64,000 bases of DNA, taken from the NCBI GenBank assembly GCA_950097015.1, contig CATNEN010000034.1, positions 4,248,001-4,312,000 of the forward strand. The letters are read 5' to 3'. The translations under genes were made by a program, and so were the position numbers. The notes under the pieces are model-generated. The model made no database searches. It was not told the DNA's origin and was given only the letters and a program-made list of their open reading frames with translations. The stretch is from Macrostomum hystrix (Eukaryota; Platyhelminthes; Macrostomidae). This document shows positions 47,868-59,407 of the stretch, piece by piece (positions within the stretch are counted from its first letter, which is position 1; the number at the start of each line of letters is the position of its first letter).

Positions 47868-50800
47868 TTAGTCGCCACGGCAGCACAAGTTGGTAATTGA
47901 ACGGCGAATGTAGCTGCGGAATGTGATATTGTAGTACCAGTACAGCACAGGTGAGGCCACGCTGTGCATGTACATGAGCAGCTGGCAGAACGGCAGGATG
48001 TCGTTAATGAAAGCGGCCTCGGCTGGCTCCTCTGGTCTTGCGGAAGCCAGCTGAACCTGCTGCTTCGGGAGGAAGTCAAGCGTCAGCACGGCCACGTGCT
48101 TCGGCAAGGTGCAGACAACGAAGCTGATGACCAGCGCTGCCACGGTAGTGATGGCGCGCTTCTGCATCCGCATGGCGTGCTGGCTGGGAGCTCCGCTGAC
48201 GCTGCTGCCGCCAGCGCCACCAGCGCCGCTACCGCCGCTGCCGCGGACCGGACGATGCGAGTGCAGGCAGCTGTAGCGGTGCTGCTGGAGCTGCTGCTGC
48301 TGGTGACTGCTGATGATGCTTTTGTTATTGTTCTGCGACAGCTCCCGATGCTGCTGCTGCTGCTGCTGCTGCTGCGTTGGCTGCAGAGCAATCGACACGC
48401 CAGCCGCTTCAGATTCACGACGACCGGCGACGCTGCCACGCGAGGCGATGACCATGGCGATGTGGCAGTAGCAGCAGGCGATGAACACCGCCGGGATGAC
48501 CGAGTGCACCAGCGGCGTCACCAGGTGGAATGCGTAGCGCTGAGCGGCGCTCAGTTCGTCCTCGTGGCAGTAGTAGAAGACCGCCGTGACACTGCCGTTG
48601 AAGCTCCTAGGATCTGGCAGGATCATGTGCATCTGCGTCACGGTGTAGATGAATGGCACCGGGCTGCACAGGGCCGCAGAGGCCAGCCAGATGCAGACAA
48701 CCCAGGCCAGCAGGCAGCGGTCGGACAACTCGCGACCTCCGCGCGCCTGGGTCAGGCTCTGGCGCAGTCGGATGGCTGCCATGGAGATCAGCGTCAGCGA
48801 GTTGATGGTCATGACGTAGGCTGCGGGGTTGGGGGGCCGGTGGCAGTGCGGGTAACGCGTTTGCCTCTAGCGCCAAATTCAGACCCCGCGGCGAGGCTAA
48901 GAAGGCTTGGGGCTTGTCGTGCAATTAACGCCCTTAGAGTGTTAAGAGTGAGAGTGTACATTGCCTGACGATGAGAAAGTCAGGGCAGATGTACACACCT
49001 GTGTACGGTATCTGTGTGCGTGTGTGCTCAGGAGTCAGCGAAATGGGTAGAATTGCCTCCTTGCTGCCTGCGAGTCTAGTGTCACCAAATGATGTGCCAT
49101 TGCCCCAAGACGTTGGCCCTCAAGGGCGTAAATTGCACGACAAGCCCCCAAGCCTTCTCTCCGCGGCTGCGCCCCAAATGATTGTGGCCTCGCCGCGGAA
49201 TCGAGCTCAGGGACATTCTACCGCTCTGCCACTCAAACCACGGAAGCTCTGAGGATTGCCAAGGCTAGAATGTCGGTGTGCAGTATCACTTAAGGCTGAC
49301 AAATGCTGACAGCCCCATTGCCAAGCAGCTTTCCAGTTGGCTGTTGTCTCCCTAAGCCTGTCGGTTCTATTCATTGGCATGCTTCTTCCTTAAGGCAGGA
49401 CATATGGGACTAGCATATGATTATAAGCTTATGCCTTCCGCCTAGGCCATCTGGCTAAGCGGCAGCAGCAGCGGGTTTGGGAATCGATGTGCTCGGGGTG
49501 CATCGCTGCTCATGCATGCTCAGCCGCTTGAATACATGTGAAGCAAATATCACCTGGCCGAGTGTCAGTCTTTCTTCAGTAGTTCTCTTGCGGACTTAGA
49601 CAACTTTTACGCAATTCTTCGAGACTTAGAATGTCATATGTGGATTTAGGAGATAAGCAGTGTGTCACCTACCACCTGTTTGGGATTTAACATTAAATTT
49701 GATCTGTGTATGAGCTGTCTGTCAATGAGCTCTCTGTCTCTGAGATGAGTCTGTCTATGAGCTTTGTCTGTCTATGAGCTTTGTCTGTCTATGAGCTGTG
49801 TCTGTCTATGAGCTTTGTCTGTCTATGAGCTGTCTCTGTCTATGAGCTGTGTCTGTCTATGAGCTGTCTCTGTCTATGAGCTGTGTCTGTCTATGAGCTG
49901 TGTCTGTCTATGAGCTGTGTCTGTCTATGAGCTGTGTCTGTCTATGAGCTGTGTCTGTCTATGAGCTGTGTCTGTCTATGAGCTGTGTCTGTCTATGAGC
50001 TGTGTCTGTCTATGAGCTGTGTCTGTCTATGAGCTGTGTCTGTCTCTGAGCTGTGTCTGTCTATGAGCTGTGTCTGTCTATGAGCTGTGTCTGTCTATGA
50101 GCTGTGTCTGTCTATGAGCTGTGTCTGTCTATGAGCTGTGTCTGTCTATGAGCTGTGTCTGTCTATGAGCTGTGTCTGTCTATGAGCTGTGTCTGTCTAT
50201 GAGCTGTGTCTGTCTATGAGCTGTGTCTGTCTATGAGCTGTGTCTGTCTATGAGCTGTGTCTGTCTATGAGCTGTGTCTGTCTATGAGCTGTGTCTGTCT
50301 ATGAGCTGTGTCTGTCTATGAGCTGTGTCTGTCTATGAGCTGTGTCTGTCTATGAGCTGTGTCTGTCTCTGAGCTGTGTCTGTCTATGAGCTGTGTCTGT
50401 CTATGAGCTGTGTCTGTCTATGAGCTGTGTCTGTCTCTGAGCTGTGTCTGTCTATGAGCTGTGTCTGTCTATGAGCTGTGTCTGTCTATGAGCTGTGTCT
50501 GTCTATGAGCTGTGTCTGTCTATGAGCTGTGTCTGTCTATGAGCTTTGTCTGTCTATGAGCTGTCTCTGTCTATGAGCTGTGTCTGTCTCTGAGCTGTGT
50601 CTGTCTATGAGCTGTGTCTGTCTATGAGCTGTGTCTGTCTATGAGCTGTGACTATCTATGAGCTGTGTCTGTCTATGAGCTGTGTCTGTCTATGAGCTGT
50701 GACTATCTATGAGCTGTGTCTGTCTATGAGCTGTGTCTGTCTATGAGCTGTGTCTGTCTATGAGCTGTGACTATCTATGAGCTGTGTCTGTCTATGAGCT

Positions 50801-53800
50801 GTGTCTGTCTATGAGCTGTGACTATCTATGAGCTGTGTCTGTCTATGAGCTGTGTCTGTCTATGAGCTGTGTCTGTCTATGAGCTGTGTCTGTCTATGAG
50901 CTGTGTCTGTCTATGAGCTGTGTCTGTCTATGAGCTGTGTCTGTCTATGAGCTGTGTCTGTCTCTGAGCTGTGTCTGTCTATGAGCTGTGTCTGTCTATG
51001 AGCTGTGTCTGTCTATGAGCTGTGTCTGTCTCTGAGCTGTGTCTGTCTATGAGCTGTGTCTGTCTATGAGCTGTGTCTGTCTATGAGCTGTGTCTGTCTA
51101 TGAGCTGTGTCTGTCTATGAGCTGTGTCTGTCTATGAGCTGTGTCTGTCTATGAGCTGTGTCTGTCTATGAGCTGTGTCTGTCTATGAGCTGTGTCTGTC
51201 TATGAGCTGTGTCTGTCTCTGAGCTGTGTCTGTCTATGAGCTGTGTCTGTCTATGAGCTGTGTCTGTCTATGAGCTGTGTCTGTCTCTGAGCTGTGTCTG
51301 TCTATGAGCTGTCTCTGTCTATGAGCTGTGTCTGTCTATGAGTTGTGTCTGTCTATGAGCTGTGTCTGTCTATGAGCTGAGTCTGTCTATGAGCTGTGTC
51401 TGTCTATGAGCTGTGTCTGTCTATGAGCTGTGTCTGTCTATGAGCTTTGTCTGTCTATGAGCTGTCTCTGTCTATGAGCTGTGTCTGTCTATGAGCTGTC
51501 TCTGTCTATGAGCTGTGTCTGTCTATGAGCTGTGTCTGTCTATGAGCTGTGTCTGTCTATGAGCTGAGTCTGTCTATGAGCTGTGTCTGTCTATGAGCTG
51601 TGTCTGTCTATGAGCTGTGTCTGTCTATGAGCTGTGTCTGTCTATGAGCTGTGTCTGTCTCTGAGCTGTGTCTGTCTATGAGCTGTGTCTGTCTATGAGC
51701 TGTGTCTGTCTATGAGCTGTGTCTGTCTATGAGCTGTGTCTGTCTATGAGCTGTCTCTGTCTATGAGCTGTGTCTGTCTATGAGCTGTGTCTGTCTATGA
51801 GCTGTGTCTGTCTATGAGCTGTGTCTGTCTATGAGCTGTGTCTGTCTATGAGCTGTGTCTGTCTATGAGCTGTGTCTGTCTATGAGCTGTGTCTGTCTAT
51901 GAGCTGTGTCTGTCTCTGAGCTGTGTCTGTCTATGAGCTGTGTCTGTCTATGAGCTGTGTCTGTCTGCCATAGCAGTTTCAGTAATTGTACCAAGATTCG
52001 AGTAAGCACATTTACATATCTATAGAAAACTGAATATCTTCAGTCTAGTTTGGCCTCTAAAGTGCTTCCTACGCGTATTTCCGTTGGTCGGACAGACGAA
52101 ACAAACAGGAATTGCATTACTGACCGGTCAGAGCAAAGACTTGGGCCCCAAATTTGCATCGCAGTTTGATGCAAACTTTGCTCTAACTAAATTAGCCCGC
52201 AACACCGGCTTTCAAGTACGGAACTATTTCCCCTTTTTTCCGCAAAGAAACAAAGAATTTGAGGGATTTTCGGAGGATTTTCCGAAGCGGTTGCAGTCTG
52301 TCCCTAATTGAAATGGGATTTTTCATCTGAGAATTCTAGTGATTGACGCTAGTTATATTATTTCAGTACAAGCGAATTGCACTCTTTGATTCCAGTAAGG
52401 TCAGAAAAATATTTTCAACAAGTCTTTAGAAAAGCACGCTTTTACGTGGCCATAACGGCCTCTGTAAATATAACTATGCGAGCTAAAGTAATACTCTTAA
52501 GAAATTCGTAAAACGAACGAAAACTCGATAATTATCTCGCGTTAGAATCGTTACCCCTTCAACCCTGTGATTTGTAAATCTGTCAATCATTCTCGGAGAA
52601 TAAACTGGCAACCTTAAAAATTCTGACTTATTATTCTATTGATTATTTTCGAAGTTGAAACAGGTGTCCCTTCACACCTAGTAGGAACAGGTAACCCTTC
52701 TCACCTAGTGGGAACAGGTAACCCTTCTCACCTAGTGGGAACAGGTAACCCTTCTCACCTAGTGGGAACAGGTAACCCTTCTCACCTAGTGGGAACAGGT
52801 AACCCTTCTCACCTAGTGGGAACAGGTAACCCTTCTCACCTAGTGGGAACAGGTAACCCTTCTCACCTAGTGGGAACAGGTAACCCTTCTCACCTAGTGG
52901 GAACAGGTAACCCTTCTCACCCAGTGGGAACAGGTAACCCTTCTCACCTAGTGGGAACAGGTAACCCTTCTCACCTAGTGGGAACAGGTAACCCTTCTCA
53001 CCTAGTGGGAACAGGTAACCCTTCTCACCTAGTGGGAACAGGTAACCCTTCATACCTTTAGTAGGAATAGGTAACCCTTCATACCTTTAGTAGGAATAGG
53101 TAGCCCTTCATACCTTTAGTAGGAATAGGTAACCCTTCATACCTATAGTAGGAACAGGTAACCCTTCATACTTAGTAGGAACAGGTGTCCCTTCACACCT
53201 AGTAGGAACAGGTGTCCCTTCACACCTAGTGGGAACAGGTAACCCTTCTCACCTAGTGGGAACAGGTAACCCTTCATACCTTTAGTAGGAATAGGTAACC
53301 CTTCATACCTATAGTAGGAACAGGTAACCCTTCATACTTAGTAGGAACAGGTGTCCCTTCACACCTAGTAGGAACAGGTGTCCCTTCACACCTAGTGGGA
53401 ACAGGTAACCCTTCTCACCTAGTGGGAACAGGTAGCCCTTCATACCTTTAGTAGGAATAGGTAACCCTTCATACCTATAGTAGGAACAGGTAACCCTTCA
53501 TACTTAGTAGGAACAGGTGTCCCTTCACACCTAGTAGGAACAGGTGTCCCTTCACACCTAGTGGGAACAGGTAACCCTTCTCACCTAGTGGGAACAGGTA
53601 ACCCTTCATACCTTTAGTAGGAATAGGTAACCCTTCATACCTATAGTAGCAACAGGTAACCCTTCATACTTAGTAGGAACAGGTAACCCTTCATACTTAG
53701 TTGGAACAGGTAACCCTTCAAGCCTGTGATGACAATCTCACCATCAACGCTGAACAGAATCTTGCAGCCGGGCACGCCTAGAAGCCAATACTTGAGCAGG

Positions 53801-56800
53801 AGTTTGGCCAGATTGACAGGTATGCAGACTAGGCCAACTAGCAGGTCAGATCCAGCCAGGCTAATCATGAGGCTTGAGACCCGGCGGCGGAGGTTCTTAT
53901 ACCTCAGGCTGTAGTAGAGCACCAGGCCATTCAGCACGGTGATTAGCAGTACAATGATAATGCTGAGAGTCAGCAAGGCGATTCGATAACTGCTCATTGG
54001 CTGATAGGCGTTAAGGGACTCCGCCACAATGTCGCCGAGTCGTTCACGATCTGGCACCAGTTTTGCGCGCTGTTGAAGAGAAAATGGAGCGGTGGCACAC
54101 CAGGGTTAGTTGGGATAATTTACTAACTTTAGGGATAATCTACTAATTTTGGGGATAATCTACTAACTTTAGGGATAATCTACTAATTTTGGGGATAATC
54201 TACTAACTTTGGGGATAATCTACTAACTTTGGGGATAATCTACTAACTTTGGGGATAATCTACTAACGTTGGGGATAATCTACTAACTTTGGGGATAATC
54301 TACTAACTTTGGGGATAATCTACTAACTTTGGGGATAATCTACTAACTTTGGGGATAATCTACTAACTTTGGGGATAATTTACTATAGTTTAGGGGATAA
54401 TTTACTTACTTTGGGTATATTAAACTAAGGAAATAATAAAAATGTGTCTCGACTAATTTCTTTGCTCTTTTAACAGAGGAAGGCGGGATGTTAATCTTCA
54501 GTGTTTTCTCAAATCTATCATATCTATCTTATCAGTAGACATCAATCTACTGAAGGTCTGACTTAATTTGAAGAAATTCGGCCTAAAACTCAAGCAAAAT
54601 AAAGCCAGATTCAGGGTTAGGGATGATGCGCGCACTTCAGTTTCGATTTCTTAGAAAGGCTATACTTATCAGCTGCCAAATTGAGCTCTTCAATTTGCAC
54701 TTAAATTGAATTCTCTAAACCCAGATTTTTAAAATGTCATTCGGATAGTAGTTTTATTTCGAGCGTAGAGTTTGAAGAATGAAAGTTCTCACTTTCCTTA
54801 AAAAAACAAAACTATATGATCTTCGACTGCTCTGCGTACAGGAATAGTATTTCGTTATTTTCTTTTGAATTTAATTTTTTGCTGAATTGAAATCGCATGT
54901 GGGCGGGATCCGTGCCCCACCTCCCTAAATTGGGCCGAAGTAAGCGGCCACTTTTGATTCAGCTTAGTTCAGTGAGTTCGATTTGCGTCATGTGACTTGT
55001 GATCATGTGAGCTAATTAAAAAATTCTCAAGTAAGATATGAGATTTAAATTCTAATGAGATTCGAGTGAGATTTGAGTGAGATTTGAGTGAGATTCGAGT
55101 GAGATTCAAGAGAGATTTTAGGGAGATTCGAGTGAGATTCGAGTGAGATTTGAATGAGATTCGAGGGAGATTTTAGGGAGATTCGAGTGAGATTCGAGTG
55201 AGATTTGAATGAGATTCGAGGGAGATTTTAGGGAGATTCGAAGGATATTCGAGTGAGATTCGAGTGAGATTCGAGTGATATTCAATTGAGATTTTAGGGA
55301 GATTAGAGTGAGATTCGAGGGAGATTCGAGTGAGATTCGAGTGATATTCAAGTGAGATTTTAGGTAGATTGGAGTGAGATTTGAGGGAGATTTGAGGGAG
55401 ATTCGAAGGAGATTCAAGTGAGATTTTAGGGAGATTGGAGTGAGATTCAAGTGTGATTTTAGTGAGATTCAAGTGAGATTTGAATGAGATTCGAGTGAGA
55501 TTGGAGTGAGATTCAAGTGAGATTTTAGGGAGATTGGAGTGAGATTCAAGTGTGATTTTAGTGAGATTCGAAGGAGATTCGAGTGAGATTCGAGTGAGAT
55601 TCGAGTGATATTCAATTGAGATTTTAGGGAGATTAGAGTGAGATTCGAGGGAGATTCGAGTGAGATTCGAGTGATATTCAAGTGAGATTTTAGGTAGATT
55701 GGAGTGAGATTTGATGGAGATTTTAGGGAGATTCGAAGGAGATTCGAGTGAGATTCGAAGGAGATTCGAGTGAGATTCGAGTGAGATTGGAGTGAGATTC
55801 AAGTGAGATTTTAGGGAGATTGGAGTGAGATTCAAGTGTGATTTTAGTGAGATTCAAGTGAGATTTGAATGAGATTCGAGTGAGATTGGAGTGAGATTCA
55901 AGTGAGATTTTAGGGAGATTGGAGTGAGATTCAAGTGTGATTTTAGTGAGATTCGAGTGAGATTTGAATGAGATTCGAGTGAGATTTGAGTGAGATTCAA
56001 GAGAGATTTTAGGGAGATTCGAGTGAGATTTGATTGAGATTTTAGTGAGATTCGAAGGAGATTCGAGTGAGATTCGAGTGAGATTCGAGTGATATTCAAT
56101 TGAGATTTTAGGGAGATTGGAGTGAGATTCGAGGGAGATTCGAGTGAGATTCGAGTGATATTCAAGTGAGATTTTAGGTAGATTGGAGTGAGATTTGAGG
56201 GAGATTTTAGGGAGATTCGAAGGAGATTCGAGTGAGATTCGAAGGAGATTCGAGTGAGATTCGAGTGAGATTGGAGTGAGATTCAAGTGAGATTTTAGGG
56301 AGATTGGAGTGAGATTCAAGTGTGATTTTAGTGAGATTCAAGTGAGATTTGAATGAGATTCGAGTGAGATTGGAGTGAGATTCAAGTGAGATTTTAGGGA
56401 GATTGGAGTGAGATTCAAGTGTGATTTTAGTGAGATTCGAGTGAGATTTGAATGAGATTCGAGTGAGATTTGAGTGAGATTCAAGAGAGATTTGAATGAG
56501 ATTCGAGTGAGATTTGAGTGAGATTCAAGAGAGATTTTAGGGAGATTCGAGTGAGATTTGATTGAGATTTGAATGAGATTCGAGTGAGATTTTAGGGAGA
56601 TTCGAGTGAGATTTGATTGAGATTTGAATGAGATTCGAGTGAGATTTTAGGGAGATTGGAGTGAGATTCAATCGAAATCTGAGTGGAATCCTTCCACTAA
56701 GCAAAGGATAAGGATGTGTCCTTGAATCTAAACTAAATGCAAGCACTAGGAAAGTGCAGTACTCAAATTCATATTTGGCTTCTTCAAAACACCAATTCGA

Positions 56801-57688
56801 CAACCGGAACTGATTCCGTTTCCTCTCGCCATTTCCCTATTTTGTAGAAGCTTCTGTTAACTGGTCTTCTGAAATTACCGAACCAGCCCAGTCTATGACT
56901 GCCGATTCAGGTAAGCACAGACAGATGGACTAGAACTGTTTTGTGCTCAAACCGGGTTAGATTTGAGCACTCACCAACCCCACCTGGGTGGGAAGGCAGA
57001 AGAATTCTGGTTTAGGCAATTTTCTTCCAAAACCCTCTTAGTATCTCCGTGTCTGAGTTACGCATGAGTTATCAGGCACCGTGTCTGCGCTAATGAGATT
57101 TTAGTGACCGTACGGACTGACTTACCTGCCTCTGGATCATCGAAAATATTCTTATAACAAGTAATGCAAGGCCAAGCAATAAATTATATAGTCTATTTGA
57201 TTGTCGTAGAAGCACACATATTCCAGATAAGTTTGTTCTCTGCGTTCCGCGAATAATATAATTAGTAAAAAGAATGTCTTCTAACATTATTAAGATGCCA
57301 ATCAAACACTCTAATCGAAAAATTCCCGAATTAACGAATTCTCAAAATAAACGAATTAAAAAAACCAACGAACTCATAAAATAAACGAATTCGTTAAATC
57401 AACGAATTTTCAAATCAACAATGTCAAAAACCAAAAATTTCTTTAAATGTTCGAATTTATAAATCGACGAATTTTCAAAATAAACGAATTGTCAAAGTAA
57501 CGGATTGTCAAAGTAACGGATTGTCAAATAAACAAAGTCTAAAAACAAAAATTTCTTAGCATTTACGACTTTATAAATCAACGAATTCTCAAAATCAACG
57601 AATTCTCAGAGACAACGAACTTCCCAAAATAAACAAATTTGCAAAGTAATTAACTTACCTTCGTTAAGTCTACTGTAACCACCTTCAT
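47868..57688 (-). CDS. Rhodopsin-family G protein-coupled receptor
   Basis: Three exons, 57688-57659 (MKVVTVDLTK, donor GTAAGT), 54069-53742 and 48820-47868, join in phases 0 and 1 to give 436 residues. Exon 2 carries TM1 (with LNG), TM2 (SLAGSDLLVG, the conserved Asp) and the start of TM3 with its disulfide Cys (PGCKILF). Exon 3 completes TM3 and continues through TM4 (Trp in LAWVVCIWLA), the loop Cys in YYCHEDEL, TM5, TM6 (VVCTLPKHV) and TM7 (SPVLYWYY). The usual DRY motif reads IRL and NPxxY reads SPVLY, so this is a divergent receptor, plausibly for a neuropeptide; the ligand is unknown. The third intracellular loop is long (about 100 residues) with Gln and Gly/Ser runs. The first exon is inferred from its strong donor and matching phase; an optional exon is noted at 57126-57239. 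Confidence 0.85.
48831..49107 (+). mobile_element. SINE family 1 beside the GPCR exon 3 acceptor
   Basis: Carries the head (GGTAACGCGTTTGCCTCTAG) and the body and end (CATTGCCTGACGATGAGAAAG, AATGATGTGCCATTGCCCC). Its first base is about 10 bases from the splice acceptor of the minus-strand GPCR exon at 48820. The C-run of that acceptor is therefore formed partly by the antisense of the SINE head. Confidence 0.85.
49108..49240 (-). mobile_element. SINE family 1 fragment, inverted relative to its neighbour
   Basis: Matches the head and first body part in antisense (GGCCTCGCCGCGGAATCGAG, CACGACAAGCCCCCAAGCC). It abuts the 3' end of the plus-orientation copy, forming an inverted pair. Confidence 0.8.
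49735..51968. repeat. 17-bp minisatellite, 2.2 kb, in GPCR intron 2
   Basis: About 130 copies of TGTCTATGAGCTGTGTC with scattered variants (TCTGAGC, GTGACTATC, GTCTCTGTC). Sets of variants recur in the same order, for example the paired GTGACTATC copies near 50650-50830, showing larger block duplications. The GPCR intron is 48821-53741. Confidence 0.97.
51969..52661. other. GPCR intron 2 spacer, no feature seen
   Basis: Plain intron sequence between two arrays. A 75-codon frame at 52084-52311 has no recognisable product. Confidence 0.35.
52662..53725. repeat. 27-bp minisatellite in GPCR intron 2
   Basis: The left 380 bases are nearly identical 27 bp units with core GGAACAGGTAACCCTTCTCA. The right part mixes this with CATACCTTTAGTAGGAAT and GTGTCCCTTCACACC variants in blocks of about 180 bp that recur three times. 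It comes within about 17 bases of the donor of exon 2 at 53742. Confidence 0.96.
54108..54415. repeat. 20-bp minisatellite in GPCR intron 1
   Basis: About fifteen copies of GGGGATAATCTACTAACTTT. It starts about 40 bases upstream (in gene sense) of the exon 2 acceptor at 54070. Confidence 0.96.
54416..55014. other. GPCR intron 1 spacer, no feature seen
   Basis: AT-rich intron sequence without a recognisable element. Confidence 0.35.
55015..56675. repeat. 11-bp minisatellite, 1.7 kb, in GPCR intron 1
   Basis: Built on GAGATTCGAGT with many point variants (GAGATTTTAGG, GAGATTCAAGT, GATATTCAAT). Variant strings such as AAGTGTGATTTTAGTGAG recur at about 55448, 55551, 55832, 55932, 56311 and 56419, so blocks of a few hundred bases have been copied within the array. 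Confidence 0.95.
57126..57239 (-). other. Possible cassette exon of the GPCR gene
   Basis: An acceptor (CGGAACGCAG) precedes base 57239 and a strong donor (CAG|GTAAGT) follows 57126. The 114 bases between are open as 38 codons in phase 0/0, exactly compatible with exons 1 and 2 of the GPCR. The peptide has a hydrophobic stretch (LYNLLLGLALLVIRIF). It could be a skipped or alternative N-terminal exon, or chance. Confidence 0.35.
57310..57650. repeat. Decayed tandem repeat beside GPCR exon 1
   Basis: Irregular copies of about 20 bp around AACGAATTCTCAAAATAAAC, with many substitutions. A larger block (AAAAATTTCTTT... to AACGAATT) appears twice about 110 bases apart. It looks like an old, degenerate version of the arrays elsewhere. 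Confidence 0.75.
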
Positions 57689-57956
57689 GTTGCGCTTGAT
57701 AATTTTCTTTCTTTTTTGTTATGTCTGTTTGCTCTGTTCCACAAGTCCAACTGTTTGTTGCATATCCGCTGACGGTTGAATGAAGGGGTGAATAATACTG
57801 ATAAAGGACAAGCTCACAATTGGACAGATTCTCTCAGCCAATCAGATCGCAAGTCAGGCTAGGCTTACTTACTGTAGATTCGTATTTTCTTGACTTTCTC
57901 TGTCAATTGATCTTAGATCGCTAGTCGATTGGCACCTTTCCTTAAAGATTTCTGTC

Positions 57957-58965
57957 CCTGTTCACCCTCACCTTCTGCCCCTGTTCACCCTCACCTTCTG
58001 CCCCTGTTCATCCTCTCCTTATGCCCCTGTTCATCCTCACCTTCTGCCCCTGTTCATCCTCACCTTCTGCCCCTGTTCATCCTCACCTTCTGCCCCTGTT
58101 CATCCTCACCTTCTGCCCCTGTTCATCCTCACCTTCTGCCCCTGTTCACCCTCACCTTCTGCCCCTGTTCATCCTCACCTTCTGCCCCTGTTCATCCTCT
58201 CCTTCTGCCCCTGTTCATCCTCACCTTCTGCCCCTGTTCATCCTCTCCTTCTGCCCCTGTTCATCCTCACCTTCTGCCCCTGTTCATCCTCTCCTTCTGC
58301 CCCTGTTCATCCTCTCCTTCTGCCCCTGTTCATCCTCTCCTTCTGCCCCTGTTCATCCTCTCCTTATGCCCCTGTTCATCCTCACCTTCTGCCCCTGTTC
58401 ACCCTCAACTTCTGCCCCTGTTCACCCTCACCTTCTGCCCCTGTTCATCCTCTCCTTCTGCCCCTGTTCACCCTCACCTTCTGCCCCTGTTCATCCTCTC
58501 CTTCTGCCCCTTTTCATCCTCTCCTTCTGCCCCTGTTCATCCTCACCTTCTGCCCCTGTTCATCCTCACCTTCTGCCCCTGTTCATCCTCACCTTCTGCC
58601 CCTGTTCATCCTCACCTTCTGCCCCTGTTCACCCTCACCTTCTGCCCCTGTTCATCCTCACCTTCTGCCCCTGTTCATCCTCTCCTTCTGCCCCTGTTCA
58701 TCCTCACCTTCTGCCCCTGTTCATCCTCACCTTCTGTCCCTGTTCACCCTCACCTTCTACCCCTGTTCACACTCACCTTCTGCCCCTGTTCACCCTCACC
58801 TTCTGCCCCTGTTCATCCTCTCCTTCTGCCCCTGTTCACCCTCGCCTTCTGCCCCTGTTCATCCTCACCTTCTGCCCCTGTTCATCCTCACCTTCTGCCC
58901 CTGTTCACCCTCGCCTTCTGCCCCTGTTCACCCTCACCTTCTGCCAACCTCACCTTCTGTCCCTC
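57957..58965. repeat. 23-bp minisatellite upstream of the GPCR gene
   Basis: About 44 copies of a 23 bp unit containing CACCTTCTGCCCCTGTTCAT, with CTCTCC and CCCTCACC variants. Strongly pyrimidine-biased on the plus strand. It starts about 270 bases upstream of the GPCR first ATG. Long plus-strand open frames over it are artefacts. Confidence 0.96.
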
Positions 58966-59407
58966 CTCTCCCTCACTCCCTTCCCTCGTTCCTCAAACGA
59001 AATGTTATTTTGAAGTTTTTTTTAACGAGTTCATCCCGGATATATTTTTTAGCTAGTACCTATTGATGAAGCACTGGATTGCATCCTGGAATATATCTGG
59101 CTATTGTTCTCATTCTCTGGCAGAATTTTTTTCTCCTACTCTGGTGCTAGAGCGAAAACACGTGCGTTCAGTTCCGAACTAAGAGCTATATATTGCTCAA
59201 GAGAGTAGACATCAAAGCTAGGCCGCCATTGCTCGTAAATGTTGCGTTTGATAATATTAGCCTTATAACTCGTAGAATGATTTAATTATCATCCACAGCT
59301 GCCTGCTATACTGGTATCAGAATACACGCATTCTAATGCACTATTGAGTGGAAGTGCTTGTCAGAAAGTGTCTTAATGGTTTGAAATATTACATAGGGAC
59401 CAAAATG
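58966..59407. other. Spacer between arrays, no feature seen
   Basis: No gene or repeat family member recognised. Confidence 0.35.

Noticed and set aside
49440-49560. tRNA-like TGGCTAAGCGG box
   Set aside because: There is no matching B-box at the right distance and no stems.
54108-54415. Telomere-like TTTGGGG repeats, or branch-point TACTAAC array
   Set aside because: The unit is 20 bp and interstitial, not telomeric. The TACTAAC string is on the strand opposite to the host gene, so it cannot serve its splicing.
57929-59056. 375-residue plus-strand frame rich in Pro, Cys and Ser
   Set aside because: It is a 23 bp minisatellite open in more than one frame; there is no start context or family.
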